Positions 1 through 10,033 of a DNA stretch of 64,000 bases are shown piece after piece (the first letter of the stretch is position 1; each line of letters starts with the position of its first letter). The stretch comes from Euphorbia lathyris (lineage: Eukaryota > Streptophyta > Magnoliopsida > Malpighiales > Euphorbiaceae). Below the pieces are notes generated by a model. It searched no databases and was not told where the DNA came from. It saw nothing but the letters and a program-made list of their open reading frames with translations. The position numbers were made by a program, and so were the translations under genes. Location of the stretch: NCBI RefSeq assembly GCF_963576675.1, contig NC_088915.1, positions 84,205,501 to 84,269,500 on the forward strand, written 5' to 3'.

Positions 1-30
1 ATTTGGTTTTGTAAAAGCTATATGTATATA

Positions 31-210
31 CAGTTGCGTTCACATGGACCCTGATGACCACGTAAATTTAGTCATTCACCGTTAGATCTAGACGGATTAA
101 ATATAAGCCTTAGGATGTTTTGAATCTCCACCTTAGGATTTTAATCCGTCTAGATCTAACGGTGAATAACTAAATTTACGTGGTCATCAGGGTCCATATG
201 AACGCAATTG
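31..210. mobile_element. MULE-type foldback MITE with 10-bp target-site duplication
   Basis: The element is almost entirely palindromic. It starts CAGTTGCGTTC and ends GAACGCAATTG, and the arms pair over about 70 bp either side of a short AT-rich loop. The same 10 bp, TATGTATATA, lies directly outside both ends (21-30 and 211-220). A 9-11 bp duplication with long inverted repeats and no coding capacity is typical of Mutator-derived MITEs. The right duplication runs into a TA microsatellite, so slippage could have helped, but the internal G makes a chance match unlikely. Confidence 0.8.

Positions 211-214
<4 letters not shown>

Positions 215-267
<53 letters not shown>
215..267. repeat. (TA)n microsatellite
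   Basis: About 26 TA dinucleotides directly follow the MITE. The apparent reading frame across it encodes only alternating Tyr/Ile and is not a gene. Confidence 0.95.
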
Positions 268-270
<3 letters not shown>

Positions 271-479
271 TTCCTTTTATTGTTTTTGGGGTGGGTTACT
301 CTCTATATATTTATTATGTATAAAAACTATTTTGGTTTAAATATAGTTTTCTTATTTATGAATTTTATTCATTATTTTTACATATATTTAAATTGGAATA
401 AAAGTGTATTATATTTAGTATTTTTCATTATCATTATTATACATATACTTAGTTATATTATATAGTATCTTTTACTTGT

Positions 480-1319
480 TTTTTAATCTATGGATATATC
501 CTTATTTTTAGATAAAAATGTATATATATATATATATAGGTATATTCACTCTACTTTTGGACATTTATATGTATATATTTCAAATTCGTTTTATTTGGTT
601 AGTCTTGGGATTTAAATTGATCATTGTTGTAATCATATTCAAGTAAAGGTTAATTGAGTGAAAAGAATGAAATAAATCACAAAGAAGGGAGTTTAACTTG
701 CTTATTGAAAATAACGTTTTTCTAGATATTTATAAAGTGTAAATAAAAGGCTTTTTACCATTTCAAACTGTTTCCTAAACGTCATGTTTTAAAACCTTAA
801 CTCGTTCCAATGGCGGATTAAGCGAACCTTGTAATTAAAATTGTTTTCATTGTAAATAATGGAGTTTTGAATCATTTTCCTAACTAAACGGGTTTGTACA
901 AAAATAAATGGACTTGTATGCTTAATCACGTTTTTTGGTTAAAACTTTTTGTTCAACGTTTTCACACGCTCGAGTCGTTCCAACGGCGATTCGAGTGAAC
1001 ATCATGTAAATTAACGGGGTTTTGAAACGTACTTAAATCGTTCCAACGGTGATTAAGGTACGAACCATGTAAATAAACTCGTTTTTGGGGAGTGAGATTA
1101 ATGTAGATTTAATGTATAAAAGAAAGCATAACTCACGTGGTAAATAAACTAATTCTTCCTTTTATCTCCCTCTTTCTTCCATATACTCTAAGTTCATGTA
1201 AATGGGTGATTCTTTACTAATATGGCTTTCAATAATATATGCTCAAAACGGTTTCCAAAACGAGAAAGAAAAGGTTTCAAATGAATTTTAAACTTAAAGA
1301 AATATGCGATTAGTCTGTT
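480..1319. other. AT-rich stretch without a gene; three CGTTCCAACGG-like boxes
   Basis: No supported reading frame. Three related boxes, CGTTCCAA(T/C)GG(C/T), occur at about 803-820, 975-990 and 1039-1053. Each lies in a short imperfect inverted repeat and is followed some 20 bases on by TGTAAAT or TGTAATT. They look like a degraded small repeat family. They may belong to the same LTR-type relic as the GC-rich block at 1320-1625, which is inference. Confidence 0.4.
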
Positions 1320-1625
1320 AGCGCCTAACATGCTAAGTAGGAGGCCGGTGGTTCATAACCGGGCGATGTTGGGGTGCCTAGTAGCCTTTCTCTGGAAAGG
1401 AGCTAGCCTTCTCGGCTCGTTCCTAAGTTTCTCGAACCCTCACCGGTCTCCCGGAAGGGATCGGTGTTCATTTCCCATTCGTGGGTGGCGACTCTTCCAT
1501 ACTCCGAGCTCCGGCCCTGCCGAGCAGTTTGATTCCGCAATTGGTTGCTTTCGGCGCCAATCACAGCATCTGTCGTCAACGGTGTCCACCCCCCGGTCCG
1601 CCCGGGCGAGGCCGCGGCACCTACA
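1320..1625 (+). mobile_element. GC-rich relic, possibly the end of an LTR
   Basis: This ~300-bp block is much more GC-rich than its surroundings. It contains phrases such as GTGGCGACTCTTCC and TTCGGCGCCAATCAC that resemble the 3' end and leader of large plant gypsy elements of the Tat/Ogre type. I see no matching second LTR and no clear primer-binding site, so this is a similarity call only. Open frames on both strands here carry no recognisable protein. The block ends exactly where the 291-bp array begins. Confidence 0.3.
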
Positions 1626-3960
1626 GGTGGATTTACCACCACCAATTGAATTTCTATCTCTAAAAAAGTAAAAGAAAAAGCAAACGTCTTGAGAATCAAT
1701 TGATTTTAGAGAGAGAAATTAACAAAGAACCCTTGATTTAAAACCACCAGTGAATTTTACTAGCATTGTAGATGTTATAGACAATCAAGTTATAGGTAAT
1801 GCGGAGAGTTCTGATGCGACAGATGAAAAGCCTAAGCAAAGAATAGGTGAAAAGGTTCCGAAACACAAAGAGGGAAATGAAATGGTGGATTTACCACCAC
1901 CAATTGAATTTCCATCTCTAAAAAAGTACAAGAAAAAGCAAACATCTTGAAAATCAATTGATTTTAGAGAGAGAAATTAACAAAGAACCCTTGATTTGAA
2001 ACCACCAGAGAAACAAAGAACCATTGATTTGAAACCACCAGTGAATTTTACTAGCGTTGCAGATGTTAAAGGCAATCAGGTTATAGGTAATGCAGAGAGT
2101 TCTGATGCAGTAGATGAAAAGGCTAAGCAAAGAATAGGTGAAAACGTTCTGAAACACAAAGAGGGAAATGAAATGGTGGATTTACCACCACCGATTGAAT
2201 TTCCATCTCTAAAAAAGTACAAGAAAAAGCAAACATCTTGAAAATCAATTGATTTTAGAGAGAGAAATTAACAAAGAACCATTGATTTGAAACCACCAGA
2301 GAAACAAAGAACCCTTGATTTGAAACCACCAGTGAATTTTACTAGCGTTGCAGATGTTAAAGGCAATCAGGTTATAGGTAATGCAGAGAGTTCTGATGCA
2401 GTAGATGAAAAGGCTAAGCAAAGAATAGGTGAAAACGTTCCGAAACACAAAGAGGGAAATGAAATGGTGGATTTACCACCACCGATTGAATTTCCATCTC
2501 TAAAAAAGTACAAGAAAAAGCAAACATCTTGAAAATCAATTGATTTTAGAGAGAGAAATTAACAAAGAACCATTGATTTGAAACCACCAGAGAAACAAAG
2601 AACCCTTGATTTGAAACCACCAGTGAATTTTACTAGCGTTGCAGATGTTAAAGACAATCAAGTTATAGGTAATGCAGAGAGTTCTGATGCGGCAGATGAA
2701 AAGCATAAGCAAGAATAGGTGAAAAGGTTCCGAAAAACAAAGAGGGAAATGAAATGGTGGATTTACCGCCACCAATTGAATTTCCATCTCTAAAAAAGTA
2801 CAAGAAAAAGCAAACATCTTGAAAATCAATTGATTTTAGAGAGAGAAATTAACAAAGAACCCTTGATTTGAAACCACCAGAGAAACAAAGAACCCTTGAT
2901 TTGAAACCACCAGTGAATTTTATTTACTAGTCTTGCGGATGTTAAAGACAATCAGGTTATAGGTAATGCAGAGAGTTCTGATGCGGCAGATGAAAAGCCT
3001 AAGCAAAGAATAGGTGAAAAGGTTTCGAAAAACAAAGAGGGAAATGAAATGGTGGATTTACCACCACGAATTGAATTTCCATCTCTAAAAAAGTACAAGA
3101 AAAAGCAAACATCTTGAAAATCAATTGATTTTAGAGAGAGAAATTATCAAAGAACCCTTGATTTGAAACCACCAGTGAATTTTACTAGCATTGCAGATGT
3201 TAAAGACAATCAGGTTATAGGTAATGCAGAGAGTTCTGATGCGGCAGATGAAAAGCCTAAGCAAAGAATAGGTGAAAAGGTTCCGAAAAACAAAGAGGGA
3301 AATGAAATGGTGGATTTACAACCACCAATTGAATTTCCATCTCTAAAAAAGTACAAGAAAAAGCAAACATCTTGAAAATCAATTGATTTTAGAGAGAGAA
3401 ATTATCAAAGAACCCTTGATTTGAAACCAGCAGAGAAACAAAGAACCCTTGATTTGAAACCACTAGTGAATTTTACTAGCATTGCAGATGTTAAAGACAA
3501 TCAGATTATAGGTAATGCAGAGAGTTCTGATGCGGCAGATGTAAAGCCTAAGCAAAGAATAGGTGAAAAGGTTCTCAAACACAAAGAGGGAAATGAAATG
3601 GTGGATTTACCACCACCAATTGAATTTCCATCTCTAAAAAAGTACAAGAAAAAGCAAACATCTTGAAAATCAATTGATTTTAGAGAGAGAAATTAACAAA
3701 GAACCCTTGATTTGAAACCACTAGAGAAACAAAGAACCCTTGATTTGAAACCACCAGTGAATTTTCTTAGCGTTGCAGATGTTAAAGACAATCAGGTTAT
3801 AGGTAATGTAGAGAGTTCTGATGCGGCAGATGAAAAGTCTAATCAAAGAATAGGTGAAAAGGTTCTGAAACACAAAGAGAGAAATAAAATGGTGGATTTA
3901 CCACCACCAATTGAAATTCCATCTCTAAAAAAGTACAAGAAAAAGCATGTTTCAATTCCA
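1626..3960 (+). repeat. Tandem array of 291/258-bp units of degenerate coding sequence
   Basis: Nine units begin at about 1626, 1884, 2175, 2466, 2757, 3051, 3308, 3599 and 3890. Most are 291 bp; two are 258 bp because they lack a 33-bp internal duplication (AGAAACAAAGAACCCTTGAT... motif). Both lengths are multiples of three. In one + strand frame each unit encodes a hydrophilic peptide ending VDLPPPIEFPSLKKYKKKQTS, with stops TGA and TAA in the same place in every unit. The fourth unit has a 1-bp deletion near 2710 and the fifth a small insertion near 2925. I recognise no protein family. It could be a duplicated exon, a minisatellite born from an exon, or part of a decayed gene. Confidence 0.85.
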
Positions 3961-3996
3961 TACCTGGTTTAGTTTTTGTTTCAACTCTGCGTGTTT

Positions 3997-4305
3997 CTAA
4001 GGGCGATCCCCCTTGCTTAATGTTAATCGACCGATGACCGAGTGCTGGAAGGACTTAACCCACTCTTCGTAGATGGCTTGAGGAACCTTGATTGATTTGA
4101 AACCCCCTTCCTCCGATACCACAGGCTGAGATGGAGCTGGAATGCCTGTTGGTGCGATGGATTTCTTCAAGGCGTTCGCAAATGATAGCGAGGGTTTGAC
4201 GCCGCCACCTGGCTCAGGTGATACCAGTCGAGAAAAGGCATGTCGATCGAATAAATGGGCAATAGAGAAAGGCACGATGTCAGGCATGGCGGAGATGGCG
4301 GCCAT
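3997..4305 (-). pseudogene. Fragment of a DUF4283 (LINE ORF1-type) protein
   Basis: The 102-codon frame starts with ATG at 4305. It has a Ser/Pro-rich lead-in (SFANALKKS near residue 42) and then the segment HSVIGRLTLSKGDRP, which resembles the start of the DUF4283 domain of plant LINE ORF1 and nucleic-acid-binding gag-like proteins. The frame ends where the tandem array starts, so most of DUF4283 and any CCHC knuckle are missing. It is best read as a truncated LINE ORF1 or a derived host gene fragment. It is not a copy of the LINE ORF1 at 47-49 kb, from which it differs clearly. Confidence 0.5.
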
Positions 4306-4344
4306 GGCAACAGAGATCGCAAGCGGAGCTAGGTCATCGCAATC

Positions 4345-5431
4345 TTTTGAAGTATCAAATATGTATTAAAATGTGTTAAAAACAATAAGTTCTAAAGAAT
4401 TCTAAAATTAAAAAATTACAACAAGTCAATTCGTTCGGTTCCATTTCTCCAAGTGTGTGATAGATTTAAGAAAGATTGTTCACCTGCCCACGTGTGATTT
4501 TTTTTCTAATTTTAAATTTTAATTATTATTATTCTAAACAATTATAAATATTATAATTATTCTAAAAATTCTAAATATTATAATTATTCTAAAAAATTCT
4601 AAATATTAAAAAATTACAACAAGCCAATTCGTCCGGTTCCATTCCTCAATGAATCGGTGTGTGATAGATTTAATAAAGACTGTTCACATGCTCACGTGTG
4701 AATTTATTTTTCCAATTTTACATTTTAATTATTATTATTCCATGGAACCGGACGAATTGACTTGTTGTAATTTTTTAATATTTAGAATTGTTTTGAACTT
4801 ATTGTTTTTAACACATTTTAATACATATTTGATACTTCATTTATGTTATTTAATTATAATGTTAATAATTATAATTTTTAGAATTTTTTAGAATAATTAG
4901 AATATTATAATTGTTTAGAATAATAATAATTAAAATATAAAATTGGAAAAAAAAATTCACACGTGGGCATGTGAACAATATGCCTCCACCAGAGTTGGGG
5001 CATATGAACATCACGCCCGACCACTGGTGGAGGCATATGAACATCACGTCCCACCTATGGTGGAGGCATATTGTTCATATGCCTCCACCAATGGTGGGGC
5101 ATGATGTTCATACGCCCCACCTGTGGTGGAGACATATTGTTCACATGCCCGACACCGAAAAATTGATATTTTAAAAATCATTAGATTTTACTATAAACAA
5201 CCGTAAATAAAACATATTTTCGAACAAAATTACGTATCATTAGTCATTTCCCATGTTTTTTCTTTACCAAATTAGTCCGGATTAGATTTTAGAGAGTTTT
5301 AAGATTTTGAGAGGATTTGGGAATTTGAGAGGATTTGGAAATTTGAGAAAATTAGTGAATTTGTTGCAAGGGTAATTTCATCTTTTCATAGGGCTAGAGG
5401 TGGGAAATGGTGGCTTGGTTTAGTAATCCAC
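4345..5431. mobile_element. Non-autonomous MULE-related derivative with foldback left part
   Basis: The right end (about 5391-5431) reads GGGCTAGAGGTGGGAAATGG ... GGTTTAGTAATCCAC. This closely matches the right terminal repeat of the MULE at 57808-61620 (GGGGCTGG...GGTTTAGTAATCCAC). The interior has the same style of GC-rich tandem hairpins (4972-5150). To the left, 4345-4450 pairs with 4741-4845, and 4473-4590 pairs with about 4850-4990, forming a large AT-rich foldback. I could not identify the left terminal repeat or a duplication, so the left boundary is a guess. Confidence 0.5.
4972..5150. repeat. Tandem hairpin array
   Basis: Five or six units of about 30-35 bp follow the pattern (A/G)CCxCACC-N-GGTGG(A/G)GGC, separated by short spacers such as ATGAACATCACG or ATTGTTCAT. 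Each unit is itself palindromic. The organisation matches the two arrays inside the MULE at 58 and 61 kb, though the sequence has diverged. The open frame through it encodes only Met/Pro/His-rich repeats and is not credible as a protein. Confidence 0.75.
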
Positions 5432-6458
5432 TATAAATTCGGTCGAGAATCAAAGATTCAGGTCCCGTTTATTTTACTTATTTTTTGTTGTTGCTGTTTG
5501 CTATTTGTTGTTGTTGTTTGCTATTTGTTATTACGGTTTGCCTTTAAAGACTTTTTTTTTCAAAAACCAGATATTCTCTGTTTTTGTAAAAGCTACATTT
5601 TAGATATAAAAGGCAAATAAGAGCTCCATAACCAAACACTTAAAATTCTCCATTTTGAAGTGAAAATGCAAATAGGAACATGAAAAACAACAACTAAACA
5701 CCCCTATGATAAAAAATTTTAAGTATTTATAGTATCTCCAAGAAATTAATAGTACATTCTTTAAAGATATTATTAATAATTAATTCATGATTAAGATTAG
5801 GGGTGTAAACAAGTCGATCCGAGACCGAACAAGAGTAGGTTCTGTTTGGCTCGGTTCGAGATCCGCATTATATTTATATGTACGACGTATGAACATATTC
5901 AATTGGAATTGCACTGTTCATTAAAAGATTCATCTTTATATAATTGTATAGATTTAGAGGGTGTTTGTTTCTTTCAAACCTCTCTTCACCAAACACCAAA
6001 AAAGAGGTAATAAGCTCTTTCAAACCTCTAATTTTATTCCAAAAGGCTATGTACCAAGCATAATACTTATATTGTTCCAACATAATAAATCAGCGTACCA
6101 ATTTTTCTAACAAAATAGTTATATTGTTCCAGCATAATACTTGTATTGTTCCGACGTAATAAATCAGTTTACTAATTGTTCCAAATCAATTTTATTATCC
6201 ATGTCTTCAATTTCATTTTTGTTTTTTAGTATTTAATATAATATCTTCAAATTTATATTAGTTATATTATTTAGAAAATAATTCTAATTCTTATATTCTT
6301 CCAACAGAATAAATCTGTGTACCAATTGTTTCAAATCAGTGTACCAATTTTCCAACAGAATAGTTATATTGTTCCAACAGAATACTTGTATTGTTCCAAC
6401 AAAATTGTTATATTGTTCCAACAAAATATTCCAACAAATAGTGCTGAAAGGTAGGACC
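5432..6458. other. Gene-free stretch with MITE fragments
   Basis: No credible gene. 5467-5706 runs from GGTCCCGTTTATTTT to CAACTAAACACCCC, the usual look of a hAT-type MITE, but I see no clean duplication. 5955-6065 contains a short inverted repeat around CTTTCAAACCTCT, a motif that recurs at 41205-41270 and 22600. 6060-6430 carries several copies of TATTGTTCCAACA(G/A)AATA, a short degenerate repeat. Confidence 0.4.
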
Positions 6459-6717
6459 AAAAAGTGCCCAGAAAATTATCAAAAAATTTCAAAACATGTA
6501 GAACATCATTTTAAGAAACTTTAATTCTTGGCTCAAAACGAGATTCCTTACGGTTTTGACCCAATAAATTGTTGAAACATGTAAAATGGATAAAATTAAG
6601 GAAATGTTTTTATTGGGACTAAACCGTAAGAAACCCTGCTTCGACCCAAGAATTAAATTTTCTCAGAATACGTTTTACATTTTCTGGAATTTTTTTGAGA
6701 ATTTTTTGGGCACTTTC
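6459..6717. mobile_element. Foldback MITE
   Basis: The left end AAAAAGTGCCCAGAAAATT pairs with the right end ending GGGCACTTT. Inner arms also pair: CTTGGCTCAAAACGAG near 6530 with CTTCGACCCAAG near 6640, both followed by a CTTACGGTTT-type box. There is no coding capacity. The flanks are too simple to call a duplication, so the superfamily is unassigned. The frame through the right half is incidental. Confidence 0.55.
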
Positions 6718-6859
6718 TGTTTTACTCCAAAAGGCTCTGTACCAAACATGAGTGATATAACTGATAGGGGTATTTTACCCCTATCTTTTAGCGTGATTTA
6801 CGGGTTAATTTTGGATGAAATAAATAAGTTTAATTACAAAAATAGAATGTTTTAATAAA

Positions 6860-8507
6860 ATAACAAAATAAAAATAAATTACGTACTTTCGGTTAATTTT
6901 CCTTATGTTTGATTAATATTAGAAAATAAAACGTCAAGCTAACTCGGCTCTCGAGAATTGTATTTCAGGTACGAGCAAGGAGTGGAAATCTACCAAAATA
7001 CGCAGGGCGTATCACTTCTCACGCGGGGCGTGGAACACTTAGTCAGAAATAATTACCTTATACGCAGACTCCACGTGGGATCCAACCATTGATACGCAGG
7101 GCGTACCCCAATCTATGCGGGGCGTAGATGCAATGATGAGCCCAATCATAAACGTCAGACTGCATTGTCTCCTAAGTCAACCATCGGTACACGAGGCGTG
7201 TTTTAGGATACGCAAGGCGTAAATGGTGTATTTCAAGCAATAAAACGCCAGGAGCTCAAACACGCGCGGCGTATATCACTATACGCGGGGCGTGGTCGAG
7301 ACAACAAGACCCAGATTAAGTCCACATGCATGAAATTATTGGAGGAATGGGTCATTATGATCATGTTGCTCCATGCTTTGCTCCATGCTTGTAGGAATGG
7401 GAAATATGCACAAAATCATGTTGCTCCATGCTTTGCTCCATGCTTGTATCTTGTGGAATTATGATTTTGCCCCTAGCTTGATGTGTATAAATAAGAGTGA
7501 CTAGCACTCATTTGATACACCCTTTTTGATATACAACTTTTTGTATAAATTAAGTTCTTGTTATATAGTTTGATTTTTCATTTTATTTTAGCAAAACTCT
7601 TCCATCTTGAGAGCTTGTTCGTTGATCCCGGAATTCCATCGAAGTTCCGCTCCATCTCCGCACACCAAGCTCGAGAGCTCCACCATCCAAGTCATAAGAG
7701 ACGGCTTTTGAGTCCGGTTAGCTAGTTCCGAGGGTGGATTCTTCCCTTTACACTTGCTAATTAGCTTGATCTCATCCTATGTACTAGGCTTGGTTGTAAT
7801 TCATATTTACACTCCCCATATTTATAATTTATGATTCATAATCTTCTTTTCTATATATATGTGTTGATGTTTGTTACTTGTTTTAATATTTATAATTGAT
7901 TATTGTGTAGGAGAACGCGATTTCCGACGCCATTCGGGCTATCTTTAGGGATTCATATAGGTGTTGCCTTACCGGAAGTGACGCTCCGGAAACCGTAGGA
8001 ATTGACAAGCCACTAAACTTACGGGCTCTAATTTCTGGTCCCAAGCATTAGACACGCCTTGACTAGGAACCACGTAGTCTAAGTACCTCACGGGTCGGTT
8101 ACACTACACGTAGTCATCTTTGCAAGAGCAAAACATCAACCGTATATGCATTAGGAGTCGTTATTTGTCATAGTTATAACTTATCGCCATCCATATCATT
8201 TCTTAGGGTTTCGTTATATAAATTTGCCTCACCCGTAGTTAGGAGTAGTTTGTAGTTGGTTCCCCCATCAACCTCAAAGTATTCACCGCTTAAATAACAT
8301 ATAAAACCGAGTCGTTTAATACTTGCAGTTATAAATCCCGCGGATTTGATACCCGGTCTTAACCTGATTATTACTTGGTACGACGGGGTACACTTGCCCC
8401 TAAGTAGTGACGTCTAGTAAAGATAGATCATTTAGAAAGATCACATCCATAGTCAAAGCAGTTATCATAATACACATACATATTTACACCACTAGACGGC
8501 ATGCATC
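6860..8507 (+). mobile_element. Probable LTR fragment of an unassigned retrotransposon
   Basis: There is no coding sequence, but the order looks like an LTR and leader. A motif-rich upstream part (6999-7294) and two copies of CATGTTGCTCCATGCTTTGC (7363 and 7424) come first. A TATA box, TATAAATAA, follows at about 7486, then a T-rich stretch. The last part, containing ACGACGGGGTACACTTGCCCC at 8379-8399, resembles sequence near the leader of plant gypsy elements. I see no paired LTR or duplication. The block ends at the gypsy pol tail that starts at ~8508. Confidence 0.4.
6999..7294. promoter_or_regulatory. Cluster of eight ACGC(A/G)GGGCGT-like boxes
   Basis: Boxes occur at about 6999-7011, 7020-7031, 7093-7105, 7114-7126, 7188-7200, 7209-7221, 7260-7272 and 7282-7294. 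Typical copies read TACGCAGGGCGTA and CACGCGGGGCGTGG. They are half-palindromic and paired (spacings of about 21 between members of a pair). They sit 200-480 bp upstream of a TATA box, so enhancer elements in an LTR U3 region are a reasonable inference. No factor is assigned. Confidence 0.5.
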
Positions 8508-8781
8508 AATAACCCGGGTTGAAAATCCGAATTCTCATATGGAGCGAATACGTCTACCAGATGGACCTGTTACTCGAGCACATGCTAAGCAGTTTGAAGA
8601 GGAGCTCCAAACATATGTGGTGCAAATGTTAGATATGTCGGACCAAATTGACACGGATGGAATTCAAGAAGCTATAACTTTTTCATACCTCTCGGGTTAT
8701 TCGGAAAGCGGACACATCAAAGAAACCAAACATGGACTAAACAAAACAAGCGGTGAAATTGAGTCAAAAATCGCCATGTGA
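8508..8781 (+). pseudogene. Tail of a Ty3/gypsy pol (upstream tandem copy)
   Basis: From the codons for TRVENPNSHMERIRLPDG to the TGA at 8781 this matches, with few changes, the last 91 residues of the gypsy pol at 49681-50406 on the other strand. It is the C-terminal extension beyond the integrase. The rest of pol is missing; the sequence to the left is a different element. It lies directly upstream of the LTR at 8828, so it is the end of one element sharing its LTR with the next. The apparent start at 8407 is in unrelated DNA. Confidence 0.85.
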
Positions 8782-8827
8782 ATTTTAACCATTTGGATTT
8801 ATTGGGAAAATAAAAATCAATTCAATA

Positions 8828-9335
8828 TGAATTGATTTAATTATTTCAATGGTCAAAATCACAATTTCAACACAATGTGAACCTAATCAATTCCATGGGA
8901 ATTGAGTCTTGTTTTCTCATTTGCATTATTGTCAAATTATGTGTATTGATTTTCTTTGTCTTAATGGTTTGACTAAATAAAGTACTTAAATGCCCTTGTA
9001 TTATTATTGTTATCAAAGATATGTAAGGGCAATTCAAGTCATTGTTTGTATTTGCTTTACCTATTTAAAGGTGAGCTTTTTCATATGTAAGACACAAGTT
9101 TCATCTTAATAAAAATATTACTCTTAAAGAGTTGTGAGTGGTTTCTCTTGTGTTCTTTGGGGCACTACTTTGAACAGTTCGGGATTAAATCCTTAATTGT
9201 TGGAGACTGGGATTGGGTCTTTACAACCTAGTTTTGTAAGGGTTCTTTTCTGTCCGACCCTGATTCGTTAGCTTTCCTAAGGATCAAATCTAGTTGTCCG
9301 GTTTTCGAGGCACTGTTCCTCGTGGGTTCGCATCA
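8828..9335 (+). mobile_element. Ty3/gypsy LTR (5' LTR of the split gypsy element)
   Basis: The LTR runs from TGAATTGATT after the purine-rich GGGAAAATAAAAA to GCATCA just before the primer-binding site, about 508 bp. It contains a TATA-like TATTTAAAGG near 9062 and AATAAA near 9108. The same sequence is found on the - strand at 42556-43052 plus 49624-49634. The TG and CA ends are chosen by convention and could be off by a few bases. Confidence 0.7.
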
Positions 9336-9338
9336 GTT

Positions 9339-9350
9339 TGGTATCAGAGC
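9339..9350 (+). promoter_or_regulatory. Gypsy primer-binding site, initiator tRNA-Met
   Basis: TGGTATCAGAGC is the complement of the 3' end of plant initiator tRNA-Met, three bases after the LTR. Its presence sets the 3' end of the LTR and the + orientation. Confidence 0.9.
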
Positions 9351-10033
9351 TGAGCTCTAACTTTTCAGGTTTTAACTATCCGTAAATTTATTATTATTGT
9401 TTTTCCTGTTCTGTTGAATTCTGAAAATTAGGATTGTTGTCTATTTTTTTATATATTTTTTTTTCAAGTATTTGAACTAATTTTAGTCTTTAGTTTTGGA
9501 AAACAAAACAAAAAAAAAGAAAAAAATATAAACCTGTTATATCTTCACGTGACAAATAAATTGTCATCAGTTCTGTCTTCTTTTAACAAGTCTTGTTCAA
9601 ATTCTTATATTTGTTTTTTTTTTCTTTTGTGTGGTCTTAAAAAAAAGAAAAAAAAGTGTATGAACAAAAAAGAAAAAAAAAGAAAAAAAAGAAGAAGCTC
9701 AAAAGTTCATAATTTAAAAAATATATATATTATTGAGTATTCATTTTGTGTTTCTTGTGACTATTAAATTTCCAAATCATCAATATTATATTTTGGTCAT
9801 CGAGTTGCTTATCTGCGTTCCGTTTATTGTTTCACGTTTTGCTTCTTAGGTTTTACAGTTTAATTTGGTTTTTGACTGTTGAGTTTTTAAAACTAAATTT
9901 GTTCTACTGAGTTCTTTAAAGAACACTATAAGAGAAATCGAGTGGTAAAAGGCACAGAGTGGTGAGCATATAAGAGAGAATAGCCAAAAAAAAAGAGCGA
10001 AACACCGAGTGAATAGTGAGTTTTATTATTATT
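9351..10033 (+). other. Gypsy leader (untranslated)
   Basis: About 680 bp between the primer-binding site and gag, with A-rich and T-rich simple sequence (9490-9530 and 9640-9725). No protein is supported. The same leader is present on the - strand at 41827-42540, where it has gained a (TA)n tract at about 42129-42178. Confidence 0.8.

Noticed and set aside
208..465. Small protein of alternating Tyr and Ile
   Set aside because: It is a translated TA microsatellite plus AT-rich flank with no conserved feature.
1330..1699. Open frames on both strands of the GC-rich block
   Set aside because: GC-rich sequence has few stops; no domain is seen on either strand, and the end overlaps the tandem array.
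1626..3960. CRISPR array
   Set aside because: Units are ~291 bp and similar throughout, without unique spacers, in a plant genome.
9339..9350. tRNA gene
   Set aside because: Only the 12-base primer-binding complement of tRNA-Met is present; no cloverleaf surrounds it. The same holds for 42541 and 54250.
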